A DNA stretch of 64,000 nucleotides from Megalobrama amblycephala (GCF_018812025.1 NC_063054.1:26080856-26144855); one strand, 5' to 3'; counted from the stretch's first letter, positions 12,079 through 24,171 are shown. Notes: generated from the sequence alone by a model not told the origin. A program made the numbers and translations.

Positions 12079-13441
12079 CAGGTGCATCTCAATTAATTAG
12101 AATATCATGTAAAAAAAAAAAAAAAATCTGTAATTTAATTCAAAAAGTAAAACTTAAATATATTCTAGATTTATTAGACAAAGTAAAATATTTCCAGACT
12201 TTTTCATTTTTCATTTTCATTACAGCTTGCTGCTCATCAATATCAAAAAATCAGTATCTCAAATTATTAGAATATTTAATTTCAAGTTCTATTAAATTAC
12301 CATTCTCAGGGTATAAATACTGGGTTTAGGTCAGTAATCCCAACAGCAGTCATTGGGAAGTCTGCTGACTTGACAGTTGTCCAGAAGACGATCATCAAGA
12401 CCTTCTACAATGAGGGTAAGCCACAGAGGGTCATTGCTGAAAGAGCTGGCTGTTCGCAGAGTGCTGTGCCAAAGCATATTCATGGAAAGTTGATTGGAAG
12501 GAATAAGTGTGGTAGGAAAAGGTGTACAAGTGAAAGGAATTACCGCAGGCTTGAGAAGATTGTCAGGCCAAGCCGATTTAAGAACTTAGGAGAGTTTCAA
12601 AAGGAGTTGACTGAAGCTAGAGTCAGTGCATCAAGAGCCACCACACACAGACGTCTTCAGGAAATGGGCTACAACTGTCACATTCCACGTACCAAGCTAT
12701 TTCTGAACCAAAGACAGCGTCAGAAGCGTCTTACCTGGACTAAGGAGAAAAAGAACTGCACTGTTGCTCATTGGTCCAAAGTCCTCTTTTCAGATGAAAG
12801 TAAATTTTGCATTTCATTTGGAAATCAAGGTCCCAGAGTCTGGAGGAAGAGTGGAGAGGCACAGAAAGCATGTTGCTTGAAGTCCAGTGTGAAGTTTCCA
12901 CAGTCAGTGATGATTTGGGCTGCCATGTCATCTGCTGGTGTTGGTCCACTGTGTTTTAATATTAAGTCCACAGTTAACACAGCCATCTACCAGGACATTT
13001 TAGAGCACTTCATGTTTCCTTCTGCTGACAAGCTTTATGGAGATGCTGATTTTATTTTCCAGCAGGATTTGGCACCTGCCCACACTGCCAAAGGTACCAA
13101 AAGCTGGTTTAATGACCATGGTGTTACTGTGCTTGATTGGCCAGCAAACTTGCCTGACCTGAACCCCATAGAGAATCTATGGGGTACTGTCAAGAGGAAG
13201 ATGAGAGACACCAGACCCAACAATGCAGATGACCTGAAGGCTGCTATCAAGGCAACCTGGGCTTCCATTACACCTGAACAGTGCCACAGGCCACACCATG
13301 CCACGCCACATGTAATTCATGCAAAAGGAGGCCCAACCAAGTATTGAGTGCATAGAAATGAACATACTTTTCAGAAGCCTGACATTTCTGTTTAAAATAT
13401 CCTTAACCTTTTTATTGATCTTATGAAGTATTCTAATTTAA
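12079..13441 (+). mobile_element. Tc1/mariner element, 5' end present, 3' end lost
   Basis: The 5' terminus is CAGGTGCATCTCAATTAATT followed by AGAATATCATG, typical of a cyprinid Tc1 family, and it is inserted at a TA/CA array. It carries a nearly full transposase frame. At the 3' side the sequence runs into GAAGTATTCTAATTT, which should continue to the inverted terminus (…GAGATGCACCTG), but it changes to unrelated AT-rich DNA at about 13441. With one terminus missing it cannot be mobilised as a unit. Confidence 0.85.
12370..13347 (+). CDS. Tc1-family DD34E transposase, near-intact but start codon lost
   Basis: The enzyme would cut and paste DNA at TA sites. The 325 codons from 12370 are uninterrupted, but this start is TTG. 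The expected initiator lies six codons upstream at 12352 and reads ATT, so the original ATG is probably lost. The N-terminus (residues about 1-110) is a paired helix-turn-helix region with a GRKR basic stretch near residue 48. The catalytic triad is complete: D142 in LFSDESKF, D233 in FQQDLAPAH and E268 in DLNPIENLWG, with 34 residues between the last two. The length is close to the usual 340. A small in-frame deletion appears near the C-terminus (CHRPHHATPH). The element lacks its 3' terminus. Probably inactive in place, but a recent copy. Confidence 0.85.
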   Translation: MTVVQKTIIKTFYNEGKPQRVIAERAGCSQSAVPKHIHGKLIGRNKCGRKRCTSERNYRRLEKIVRPSRFKNLGEFQKELTEARVSASRATTHRRLQEMGYNCHIPRTKLFLNQRQRQKRLTWTKEKKNCTVAHWSKVLFSDESKFCISFGNQGPRVWRKSGEAQKACCLKSSVKFPQSVMIWAAMSSAGVGPLCFNIKSTVNTAIYQDILEHFMFPSADKLYGDADFIFQQDLAPAHTAKGTKSWFNDHGVTVLDWPANLPDLNPIENLWGTVKRKMRDTRPNNADDLKAAIKATWASITPEQCHRPHHATPHVIHAKGGPTKY

Positions 13442-15423
13442 AATGTATTTAAAATGGAATAATACAAAAGAAAATACACAAGCCTCATTACATTTGAGTA
13501 TATTTTAAAGACATTTTTAGACACATAAAACCTTGCTGTTTGTGGACACTAAACACAAGAACATTCCTTAAATTACTTAACACAGACAGCCACAAGAGCT
13601 GCTTTCACAATACTGTTCTGAAGTAGTACATATAATTACACCTGCTGATAAGGCTGTGTAAAATCCCAATGGTTGTCATGGGGAGCATAAATGTTCTGAC
13701 CTGTGGATTTAAGGTGACCTTTGTCTAGAGAAGTATCTTCTAACCTTCTGTCTCACATTCCTCTGGGCAGCTGTAAAGCTCACATTAACTGCACGGCTAT
13801 TATTTCAGCTCTCACAGGGAAAATAAAGCCAGTGGCTGTATGGATGCCATTTTGAGGCTCATTTTAACACTTGATTAAAAGCTTTTTAAAGCCCACACTC
13901 CTTCACAAAGAGTCAACCAGCGGTGAACAAGACACTACCATTATCTGTGATTCATTTGTGTGAATTGTGTGCTCAGGGTTGAAATATCTGATCTGTTCAG
14001 GGAGAAAATATATAGCGGTGTGAACAGCTTTTCCAGTATGCTCATATCTCAACACAATACAATTCATGAGCTTAAACATAAACTTGCTCTTCGTTTTCAT
14101 TTATGGTTTCTTTACAAACCCTGTCATCGCATCCCTACTGAACTCTCCAGGAAGAAAACCACGTCTTCATTGCCTTCCGAGATGCTCAGCCTCAGTCATG
14201 GACTCAGAGCTTCTTTACCCCACTTCAGAGGAGGCTGAACATATATTTACTGTGAGGAGGTGAGAATAGAGGGTTTGTTGTAGACAGAGGAGCTGAGAGA
14301 GCAGCGAGAGTTGATGGCTTTTTTCCCCTCTCTATCCCATCTGCCCAGCAGGCTCCCGGCTGCCCTGATCTCAGCTCCATTCCCCGCCAACATTCCTCCC
14401 CAGGCCACAGCCGACATAATCAGATCCCCCCGCACCAACCCATCTCCCATCTTTACATGTTAATACGTATCCTGACCAGAGGGTCTGTGTCAAATGGGAG
14501 GAAATGATGGCTTGCGAGGGGGCAGGAGGAGATAAAATACAGTACACCTGCAATAGATTCAACACCTGGTGAACACATGGAGGGGTTTTCACTGCCTGTT
14601 TAAAACAAACATTTATTGGGGACATTAAATCAATGTCCATGTGGCCATATGGCTGGAGTTTGAGAAGGGAATTTCAACCTTTATTGGCCTATAAGCAATT
14701 TTTTAAGTGCCAAATTCTTGCAGTACCCACATATCCAAGCTAACAGCATGACCATTTTGCAGCACAAGCCATTCTAAGTAAGAATTTTCTTTTCAAATGA
14801 GTTGCCTGATAAAATAAGAAGCAATAATATTAATAATAATAATCAGTTTAAGTGAATATTCTCATTTAAAAATAAATACATTATAATGTTATGTCATTTA
14901 GTATAGGTCTTTTTAGTAAATTTGATCATTATTGACCCAGCTACATTTAATTTCTCTAAAATAAATGAAACAACGTATACACTGTTAGTTTTTTTATATT
15001 CTTGTGGCATGAGCCAGGCTGTCTTTGTAAATAAAAATTGCTCTGTTTCAGAAAGAATGAAAGAACGAACGAATGAACAGGTGGAGGTGGTTTCTGAAAG
15101 CGCACTGCAACTGCTAAAGCAAACCAAGAATTTGAAGGTTGAGCAGCGAGCTAATTGGCAACTGATCCAGCAGGAACCAATCAGCTGTGCCCTATAGAGA
15201 ATGATGTGACTGCAAGTAGATTGAATTAAGGACCTATCCACCTGAGCCATCTAGAGTTTCATGACAGAACTTTGTATTAAAGCCAAAATGTAAAGATTTA
15301 ATTTTGAATAAACCACGTCCCATTTGTTGACAACCATATAAAAATCTAGATAGTCAGCTTTCAGTCAAAAACATTGCTATTTTCGCTGTGTATAAAACAT
15401 ACAATATGTTTCAAATTAATATT
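13442..15423. other. intergenic, nothing recognised
   Basis: No gene or clear repeat. Open frames on both strands near 14.9-15.25 kb overlap in antisense and show no known domain. The piece at 14280-14460 is C-rich and non-repetitive. Confidence 0.5.
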
Positions 15424-15800
15424 CTGTGCTAGGGATGGGTCGATACAATTGATTTCTATTCCTTGCATTAGCTCTTATACTAGATATATTTATGGAGATG
15501 AGAAATAAAAACTTGCCCTGTACATCTATGATCAGCTGTTTGACTGAGCTTTCAGTGTTGTTACGGAAAGGCCGAAGCTCATCGGTTGGTCCTCGTCACA
15601 TGACCTGCGGTATTCTGAAAAGTTGAGATGTTTTTATCTCACCGCGGCATAGGCGTGCCTGGAAAAACGAGCACGGCGCAATTCGAACTGCATGTGCGCC
15701 GCGACCGAGTCGCTTCTATTATGAGCGCGCTTGCCTAAATTACAGTAAAAGCACTCGCGCAAGTCGCGAGCTTCAATTTAAACCACCGAAACTAGTCCGA
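15424..15800. mobile_element. hAT-like MITE fragment related to the one at 24.5 kb
   Basis: It starts TAGGGATGGGTCGATACA. It then follows the same order of sequence as 24640-24870: a TTGCATTAG block, ATATATTTATGGAGATGAG, ATCAGCTGTT, GTTACGGAAAGGCC, ACCTGCGG, TTGAGA and an ATTATGAGCGCGC block. The two copies differ by many substitutions, so they are old paralogues. No right terminus was found. Confidence 0.7.
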
Positions 15801-16252
15801 TGCTAGCAATAAACGTTACCGATGCTCAAACTGACAAATGTGGCTCAGCTGTGTGAGTAGAATCGCTGCCAGGTCTCTGGCAAGAAATAGAACAGTGTAC
15901 AAATGTATTCAGGGATTGCATTTGTTCAGTACAGTGTTGTTCAGTGCAAGATCTTGATGTTATTCAAGCTAAAATAAAGTAAGGGAAAATATTTGCACTA
16001 ACTGTTAAAAACTAATACTGTATAACAATGATAGAGCTGTTTACATTTTTTTGTTAAGTATGGCAAAAATATTTTAGTAATGAAATTTGAAGTAAATGAG
16101 AAATAATGCAAAGGAATGTAAATTTTCAGAAAATTTGCACTTTCTTGTGCTTGAAAGTTAAAATGGCCCTCCTATGAGGTGTCAATCACAGAAACGGCCC
16201 CCAGCCAATTTGAGTTTGAGACCCCTGAAGTAGCCTATATATATATATACAT
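15801..16252. other. intergenic, nothing recognised
   Basis: AT-rich non-coding DNA with a short TA tract immediately before the next transposon. Confidence 0.5.
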
Positions 16253-17277
16253 AGGGCTGTCAATAGAATTTTTTAATTGCGATTAATCGCACACTTATCA
16301 TGAAATTAAGCATACACCATTTATCTTGTTTAACATGTCCATTTTGCCATCATTGCCTATATCCAGCAAAGTAAACCATCAGATTGAAGTGTGATTTTTT
16401 TTTTTTCAGCTTTTTGCAAGGTAAATTTAGATGTCTTTCCAAAAAAAGACACCAAATAGCCAAATGATATGATTTCATATAAATCATGCATTTATGTACA
16501 CCATAAAAAAAATCATAGCAATTTTTTTTTTCAGAATTCACAGTGTATAGTATGTGCAACTGCAAAGAGCTTGTTTACGTTTTAGACAAGTCAAGTTGCG
16601 ATACTGAAAAGGACCACATGGAGATGCCAAAAAAAAAACAAAAGCCTAAACCAACCGCACAGACCTGCATATATACCAAAGTACACAGCAACATGCACAG
16701 GACAAATCCAAACATTATCCTGAATGTGTGTGAAAACAACGTGAATGTACTGAAATGTGTCTGTGCATAAATACAATGTGCGGTCAGTGTGTTGAGATCA
16801 TGCGTTGTTTATAACGGACTCACACGTGCGTCACAGGACTCACTCCTGTACGTCACCACAATCGTATTTATTTTCATTACAATCCTCATCCATCAAAACT
16901 TTCATAACAAGAAGCTGGTTTGCTTTATCCAGCCGAGAAACAGTTTTCATATCATCTGGCCATACAGCGGTGGAATGTTTCGACGTTCCTTTCAGACAGG
17001 AACAGCGTGATGCGGGAGGGCTCGCACTCTTCAGATACTATGACACAATATGACAGAGAGTTTGTGTTTTAAAGCAAAACAGACACTAGAATGAATAATT
17101 CTCTCTGCCATCTCTGATATAATCAGCATGGACTTTAAGATCATCTAACTGCGTGACGTAAATTATGTTATGACACAATTTCACATGCTTCCGTAAGTTT
17201 TTAGCGTGAAATGCGTTAAATTATATTAACGCGTTAAGGATTTTGAATTAATCGCATGCGTTAACGTTGACAGCCCC
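16253..17277. mobile_element. hAT-like non-autonomous element, 1.0 kb
   Basis: The left end is AGGGCTGTCAATAGAATTTT with a GATTAATCGC block. The right end is the inverted form, with AATTAATCGCATGCGTTAAC leading to GTTGACAGCCCC. The flanking octamers ATATACAT (16245-16252) and ACATACAT (17278-17285) agree at 7 of 8 positions, matching the 8-bp target duplication of hAT elements. No transposase frame inside; the open frames found are short and antisense to each other. Confidence 0.8.
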
Positions 17278-17285
17278 ACATACAT

Positions 17286-18946
17286 ATAAAGATACAGTTG
17301 ATAGAAATGCCATCATGGTGACCCCATCCATGTAAGGTCACAACCCCAAGGCTGAGAAGCTCTAAGTTAGAGGGACATGGCTTTAGTAATGCAGAGGGAC
17401 ATGACCTTAGAAGATCTTTGTTTTCACTTACATGTTCTCTTCAGGATGGACTAATATTTCACATAATTAGTCAAATTTTCATTCTCATTATTAAGTTGTC
17501 CTGAGGTATCCTTTTAGCGAAAGAGAGGCTTGATATAATGTAATGTGATTTTGTCTTGAGTCTTTATGGTGATTTTAGATATAGACACTTCCTTCTGCCT
17601 TTCACTCCTTAAAGAACCATTACACAGCAAGAAGCTTCCTTTCATTTAGGAAACGGTAGCCATTATCTTGTATTTTAACTTAATCCTGCACCCTCCTCAC
17701 TCGTCAGAGAATCATTTAAATTCCTATTAGCTTTTACTGCCATTTCGAAAGATATGAGCTTGTCAGAAACTAGAACAACGAGCACATTTTATGAGCTCTT
17801 AATCTAGCTAAATGAACCCTAGAAATGAAAGATTTCAGTAGAGTTTGCAGATGGGTACTTGATGAATTTTTCATTCCTTTGTATGGAGACACATCATTCC
17901 CGATATAAAGTGCAGTCAGGATGATGGCATCAGGTGGAACAGGAATAAACGAAAATCTCATACTTGACTTCATGAAAGCTTTTTAAGAAGCACTACAAAG
18001 GTGACCTTTTCCCAGAGGTGAAAAACTACTTGTACTCCACTCCACTCCACTCCCCCCAAAACCCCCCATCACTTTTTTCCTCCAATCTAGCTTAGTCGGT
18101 TACACTACAGCAAAGAAAGAAAAAAAGAACAAAATTGTTTATCTTTCACTGTCAGTGCTAAGTCTTTTCTGAAAGATACTCAACACTGATGCAGAGACTC
18201 TCAGTCTGATAATGGTCTGTCTAAGGAGTGTCTTATCTAAAATTCTTGTAGCTCTGAGGCATCTACGAGGGGCCTACCATGGTTTTCCTGGAGTCATTTT
18301 ACACTAAAAATGCACACACACATTGTGGTAGATGAAGTATACATACAGGATATATCATGAATTAAAGTACAGACAACCTAATGAAATATTATTCCACTAA
18401 AAGTATTAGTACTCCTTTTAAATTTTCAAAAGTAAAAGTATTTTTAATGTACTTAAGAATCAAAAGTAAAACTACTTATGAATGCATCATGTTTATTATT
18501 TTTTTCAATTTTTGCCTCAGTCTTATTGCTCAAAATAGCCATTTAATGAGAAAGAGGTCTAATACACTTTTTTATAAATTAAAATAAAGATTATTAGATG
18601 TTAATATCCGCTAATAAGAAAAAACGGAGGAAAGAAAGTCATACAGGTTTGAAACGACTTGAGGTTGAGTGAAAAATGACAAAATGTTCATTTTTGTGTG
18701 GACTATCCTTTAAAGTAACTGATAATTTAAGTGTGTGAGCAAACATGTGAACAAAATATACCATGATATTAAAAATTGTGTATCAGTCAAATCCTTGTGT
18801 ATCTGAGGATCATATTACTCTCAGTTTTGGCTCATTTTAGTTGGACATGGCCAGTTCAGAGAGCTATTCTGGAGACTCGCTCCGACTGAATTATTTAATT
18901 AGTTGATGACTCGAGAACAGCTGCAAACGGATCAGTCTAATTTTTG
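17286..18946. other. intergenic with two repeat fragments
   Basis: About 18012-18600 contains diverged pieces of an element rich in AGTAAAAGTA-type words (a fish hAT-like repeat). 18625-18714 is the right end of the AGGGATAGTTCACCC family (AATGTTCATTTTTGTGTGGA, CTATCCTTTAA). No gene found. Confidence 0.5.
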
Positions 18947-18947
18947 A

Positions 18948-19803
18948 ATGAAGAATTTAGTGCATTTTGAAAACAATGTTGAAATCTTCTGTTCAAAAAT
19001 AATAAGGGATGTGGATGGTCCTCGGGAGAGCTTCGCAGAGTATGTGACCACTGACTTGGAGCCCAACGCTGCCATGAAAACAGAGCCGGAGCGATCGCTA
19101 GAGGCCACTTTCATACCGGGGCCTGAGCCCAACATGGAGTCTGTCCAGGTGAAAAATGAAATGAAAGCTGGAGCTCAACTGATTTAATACTGGATGAGGA
19201 ATCACTGTGTGATGAGCTGGACGAGGAGGTGCTTGCTGGTCTTCAGACACCCCTGGTCCTATCCAGTTCCAAGGCGTCAAAATCATCACTGATTAAGCCC
19301 AGTTCTAAGTCATCCAAGTAATCGCTGTATAAACCCAGTTCCGAGTCATTCAAGTAATCTCTGGGCAAGCCCAGTTCCAAGTCATCCGAGTAATTGCTGT
19401 ATAAGCCCAGTTCCAAGTAATCTCTGGATAAGCCCAGTTCCAAGTCGTTGCGGGTTAAGCCCAGTTCTACTGTAAGTCGTCACTGGTTAAGCTCAGCTCC
19501 AAGTCATCTTCGTCGTCTCGCCCCAAGTCTCCTTCACCACGGATGATCCCGCCCGGCCTCCCTCTCCTTCCTCCCATACCAAAGCCATCCAGTTCCTCAG
19601 TATCATCTTCGCTGTCTCCCTTCAGCCCCTCGGCTCCTCCAGTGGTTCCTCTCTGCTGCACAGATCTGCCAGTCATCAGCTCCACCTTGGCCTGTGGATT
19701 CCTTTGCTCCATCTCAAGTCTCCAAGCCCCGGACCCCACCTCGGTCCTCCGACCCATCAGCTCCACCTTGGCTCAACGCTTGGGGTTGTTTGTGTCACAG
19801 TCA
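18948..19803 (+). pseudogene. degenerate repetitive Ser/Pro/Lys-rich ORF, transposon-like
   Basis: An ATG at 18948 opens 79 codons, ending QVKNEMKAGAQLI. A +1 shift continues in a second frame (DLILDEESLCDELDEEVLAG, LQTPLVL), then a 12-codon repeat of the form PSSKSSK-stop-SLYK, then a Ser/Pro-rich tail (PPGLPLLPPIPKPSSSS...). At least three TAA codons and one frameshift break it. It resembles the acidic-then-proline-rich ORFs scattered in cyprinid genomes, which I associate with retroelement-type repeats, but I cannot name the family. The minus strand is also open in places because the repeat unit is a multiple of three. Confidence 0.55.
19260..19460 (+). repeat. 36-bp coding-type minisatellite
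   Basis: Repeat units start CCCAGTTC(C/T)AAGTCATC and end TGTATAAG or similar. Three units are 36 bases, followed by shorter 27-base variants. All lengths are multiples of nine, so the reading frame is kept through expansion and contraction. TAA stops recur at the same unit position. Confidence 0.8.
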
Positions 19804-19849
19804 TGATCTGTTTCACTGTCTTGTTTAGTTGTAATTAGTTGTAATAGAC

Positions 19850-19977
19850 CATGCGCCGGGTGCGCCGACCATTTTTCCCGTCATTAAACTAGCCAAAGTT
19901 GATACAGACACACCCTAAGTGCACTTGTGCCGTGCGCTTTAGACCATGCGCTTAGATCGTTAAAATAGAGCCCTTAC
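19850..19977. mobile_element. small MITE fragment (GGGCTCTATTTTAACG end)
   Basis: Read in reverse, the right end is GGGCTCTATTTTAACGATCT followed by AAGCGCATGG. The motif GACCATGCGC occurs again inside, at the left. I recognise this as a widespread fish MITE terminus. It lies in the 3' part of the degenerate ORF region, so it inserted there later. Confidence 0.6.
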
Positions 19978-21737
19978 TGTCTTCAGTTCAATGTCAACGT
20001 GTTACCGTTACATTTATTTGTGTAGTGCTCTTTCGTTTCTAGTGTTTATTAAAAGTTATATATTCATTCATTCTGCGTCATGCATCATCCTTGGATTTAA
20101 CTATACACACAACCCCTGACAATAACAGTAAAAGTTTTCCAAAATAAAAATATTTTTTTAAATTACAGATACTTATTTATTTTTTTTATATGCCATTGAT
20201 AAAGTTTTGCAGGACTACAAACCTGACAACAGGAACATAGAGGGCTGTTAAAAATGCTGAGACCAAGAAACATTTTTTTTTTTTTTTTAGATAGTAAATA
20301 AATTATCATATCTGCAGGTCCAGACAGGTGACAACCAGACCTTGTTTGATCATTGGAACAATTCCCAGAAAACTGTCATTCACATCCTGAGTTATAATGG
20401 AGTCTTATTTTTATGACATCTTCATCATTCCCACAGTAAAGCAGTGTCAGGGCTTGGCAAGTAAAAATTTAATGTGCTGTGCTGATTTGCAGCTAAACCT
20501 TTAGGCCTCTCAGGCCCTGCAGTTTCTTCAGGTATGAGAGAGTCAGAGCCTGAGGGGCACCTGCTCTGAGTTAGACACTCATAAATAATACTGGCCTGCT
20601 TGTTTAAGCCTCGTGTACAGTTCCAAAGCTCAAAACCTTGGCCGCACACGCATGTTATAACAACACAATCAACACCCCGAGCTGCTTGTAACCTTCTCAC
20701 TGTTTAACCTGGCATCAGACACAAGATTAATGACACTGAAAGCACCGTATTTATGAAGTAAATAAAGCATTTATTTACACATCTGGATGAAATGACGGCA
20801 ATGAAACGCGTTTCTGAGTTTCTAAACATAGCTGTGACTTGATACACATAATACAACTGATCTTTGCATGTATTCTCTGTTTACCTTGATTTACTGTTTG
20901 TCAGTGGACTGCCATGAACAGATTACATGTGATTTACATTAGAAGCTCATATTCATGTGCGGGCATATAAACGCAACACATATACAAATTCAACGAATTC
21001 CTTTGAAGTGCAATTTTATCTAAATACCCCTGTATTGTAGCAGATGCCGGTTTGGTTAACAAGCTAAGGTTGTCAGACCGCAATTTATGGCTAGAATTTG
21101 AACTAAACACATAAAACTTTCAAGCCCATCCGCCCACTTTTGCTGTAAGAAATGAATAGAGAAAAGGGAAAGTCCCACAGAGGCTGGATGAATTAGTCCC
21201 TGTCTTCAAATGAAGAGTGGGGAGAGAAGGAAGTGAGTTTGATTTAATGTCCTTGTCTCTTCTCAGGCCTACGAGGAAGGGAGTGACTTTATTGTGTTTT
21301 TTTTTTTTTCTTTCTCTAAAACAGTGTTTTAATATTTTCAATACACTACAGCTGTTTTACACAGATTATTTGCTAAAACATTTAAATGGGGGGGGGGGGT
21401 AATTCGGCTCATTTGGATGAAAATATATTAAAAAGCAGATTCTCTGATTAATGAGCCCCGTCTCAGCAAGCATTCATGTAAACACAGTAGGTTTTGTCAG
21501 TAGTGAATGTAAACAGTTGAGAAAGAAATCGGATGTGTATCATTATATTGAATCAGTGCATTAGGTCTTATAGTAACAGCAGCCTATAAATACCTGCTGC
21601 TGTTTATGACATTAATGTTAATCAAACAACAAAACACAGCTTTAACAAAGATTAATCTATATTTAATTTATACTGTGAAAACTATGCAGTGTTATTTTAC
21701 ACTTAATTATTACATTTCTGTACCTGAATACTACTGT
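19978..21737. other. intergenic, nothing recognised
   Basis: Non-coding DNA with poly-T runs near 20273-20289 and 21298-21310 and a G run near 21388. No gene or element boundary was found. Confidence 0.5.
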
Positions 21738-22053
21738 TAGGGCTGGTTCACAGAGATGCAGGTCACTGGAACAAAAAAGACGCAGGTCTAGAAACGCATT
21801 TTTTAAAAGTTGAACTTCTTTTAAATTGGGGTTAGGGTTATGGTTAGGGTTAGGTTTAAACAATGGTTAAAGATGTCCGTCTAGCACATGTTTACAGTGA
21901 AAAACAATGGAAAAGTAGTGCAGTGGAATGGAAATGGTTTTATTGTATTTATATGTGCTATGTATTTTTGGATAATTTGAAAAATGATCCGATCCGTGAC
22001 TAAAAAAACCATAATATTATTCGAAAAGTGAGTTTTATGATCCATTGCACCCC
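21738..22053. mobile_element. hAT-like fragments, composite
   Basis: It starts with a GGGCTGGTTCACAGA terminus related to the GGGGCCGTTCAC element at 24.5 kb. A middle segment (AACAATGGAAAAGTAGTGC) recurs at 61.45 kb. It ends in a separate hAT-like right terminus, GATCCATTGCACCCCTAA. Boundaries are approximate. Confidence 0.5.
21827..21857. repeat. short telomere-like tract
   Basis: Three GGTTAGGGTT-type units with one interruption, inside the transposon fragment. Too short to be a fusion scar; similar tracts are common in fish interspersed repeats. Confidence 0.7.
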
Positions 22054-23367
22054 TAATATATATTATGAGCTTGTAGTTTGGGAGGCTAAAGTTTTAGAGA
22101 TTTCCCAACACCACTTAGATATGTTCAGCATGCTGGAGGATCAGCAGGTTTACAGTGCCTTTGTGTCTCAGGGGAAACATACAGACTGTGTTGTTGCTTC
22201 AACATAACTCTGCTTTACAGATGTGATAGCAGAATGTGAGATCACTTGGCCTTCAAAAATGATGAAGAAATCAATGCTGTGTCAGCCTGCTACAGTAAGT
22301 GAAGCTCAGGGTTATATCTGAGATGCTCTAGGCATGGCCTTTAAGATAAAAACTGCTAGTTTTTGACTCAGAATTATTGTTAGACATATAAATGCACTCC
22401 TTTTGAAAGATAGGCCTATTATTTTCTATTTTCTATTTTCAATAGCGAGCTAAACTCCATCTCTTAAGGCTGCATTGTTTAAACTCAAATCTATGTACTG
22501 TAGGTGAAAAGTTTATATATTAAATGTTATCATAGCACGCTTTTCAGAATTTCACTATTATCCCAAATAATGGTTCTTTTGACAGCTATTGTATGAGGAC
22601 AATGCATAATTACTGCAATGAAGAGTAGCACAGCACAGCTGAAAAGCATCAAAAGGAGCAAGTCTTATATAAAGTGCATTTGGTAACATTTACTGAATGT
22701 TTTCCACTTGGCCTTTATGGCCTGTACCTGCTTCCCCTGCATTACAGATCCCTGTTATTAATGTCAAGCCATGAAAGACCCTGCACTCCTATGAGCCATG
22801 CTGAAATACAGTCATAACCATCACTTTTTAACAAGGCAATCATAAACAATACCAATCCTGCCACAGAATGGCAAATAAGATCCTATCTGGGGCTGGTGCC
22901 ACTGAGAATTGCTTCTATAAATGCATGATTCCATTCTTTCAGGAAATACGCTGCATGATTCATAGCCTTACCTGTCACAAGAGAAACATTTTTAATCTTT
23001 TAGCATCTTCCTGCAGACCTCCTTCCTTCAAAAAAAGATAGCAAAATGTCCAGCATAACGAGTAATTTTGCCATGGAATAAACGGTTGTTATTTTAAGTT
23101 TAACTAAAAATGCACATCAAAATCTGTTTTATTATTGCCTTGGGCATTTTTGAAGGAAATCCTCAAATCGCTTTTTGATGTTGTGGTTGACATTTATATA
23201 ATGGAATGGGACATTATTTAAATGTACCGTGACCTTGAAATGCAGGGAGGCCATGCAGAGGCCGATGTACAGGCATTTCAAATGGAGGACTGCTGAGCTT
23301 CAGGGCCTTTAACTTTAACATATACATTTAACAATTTTACCAAAAATTGTAAACCTAACTAAAACTA
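22054..23367. other. intergenic, nothing recognised
   Basis: Non-repetitive non-coding DNA. No gene, RNA or mobile element that I can support. Confidence 0.5.
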
Positions 23368-23540
23368 CCGTTTAAAAGTTTGGGGTAACTTTTTTGTTTT
23401 TAACTACTACTTTTATTCAGCAAGGAAGTGATCACAGTGATGACAGTAAATAATAGGACATAACATATATAATGTTTAATATATGTTGTTTAAATATGTT
23501 TAAATAAAGTTCTTCTGGACTTTCTACTCATCAAAGAATC
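23368..23540. repeat. fragment of the GTTCAAAAGTTTGGGG interspersed repeat
   Basis: It begins CCGTTTAAAAGTTTGGGGTA, includes TTTATTCAGCAAGGAAGTGAT and ends GACTTTCTACTCATCAAAGA. The same order of blocks is found at 42.4, 43.3 and 59.4 kb. Confidence 0.7.
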
Positions 23541-23772
23541 ATATATATATATATATATATATATATGTATTATACACAGTGGCATGAAAAAGTATGTGAA
23601 CCCTTGCAGAATCTGTGAAATTTTGAATTATTTTAATAAAATAAGAGGGATAATAAAAAATGCTAATGTTATTTTTTGTTTAGTACTGTCCTGAGTAAGA
23701 TATTTTACATAAAAGATGTTTGCATATAGTACACAAGACAAAACAATAGCTGAATTTATTAAAATAACCCCA

Positions 23773-23814
23773 TTCACATACTTATGAATGCCTTGCCATT
23801 CATAAGTATGTGAA
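23773..23814. repeat. perfect 18-bp hairpin, 6-base loop
   Basis: TTCACATACTTATGAATG, loop CCTTGC, then the exact reverse complement. The opposite arm of the fold-back element has only one copy of the half-site, so the hairpin arose in the left arm alone. Confidence 0.9.
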
Positions 23815-24171
23815 CCATTGATTCTCAATACTGTGTGTGGTTACCTGGATGATCTACGACTGTTTTTATGTTTTGTGATGGTTGTTCATGAGTCTCTTGT
23901 TTGCCCTGAGCAGTTAAACTGAGCTCTGATCTTCAGAAAAATCCTCCAGCTCCTGCAGATTCATCAGTTTTCAAGCATTTTTGCATATTTGAACCCTTTC
24001 CAGCAGTGGCTGTATGATTTTGAGATTCATCTTTTCACACTGAGGACAACTGAAGGACTCAAACATAACTATTAAAAAAGGTTCAAACATTCATTGATGC
24101 TCAGAAGGAAACACGATGCATTAAGAGCCGAGGGGTGAAAACTTTTGAATTCAAATATCAAGGTAAATTGT

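Noticed and set aside
19243..19766. Minus-strand acidic ORFs (DDLELGL repeats)
   Set aside because: Antisense of the 36-bp minisatellite; the repeat length keeps all frames open, and the plus strand matches the known protein class better.
21827..21857. Telomere-like TTAGGG tract as a chromosome fusion relic
   Set aside because: Only about 30 bases, imperfect and within a dispersed repeat.
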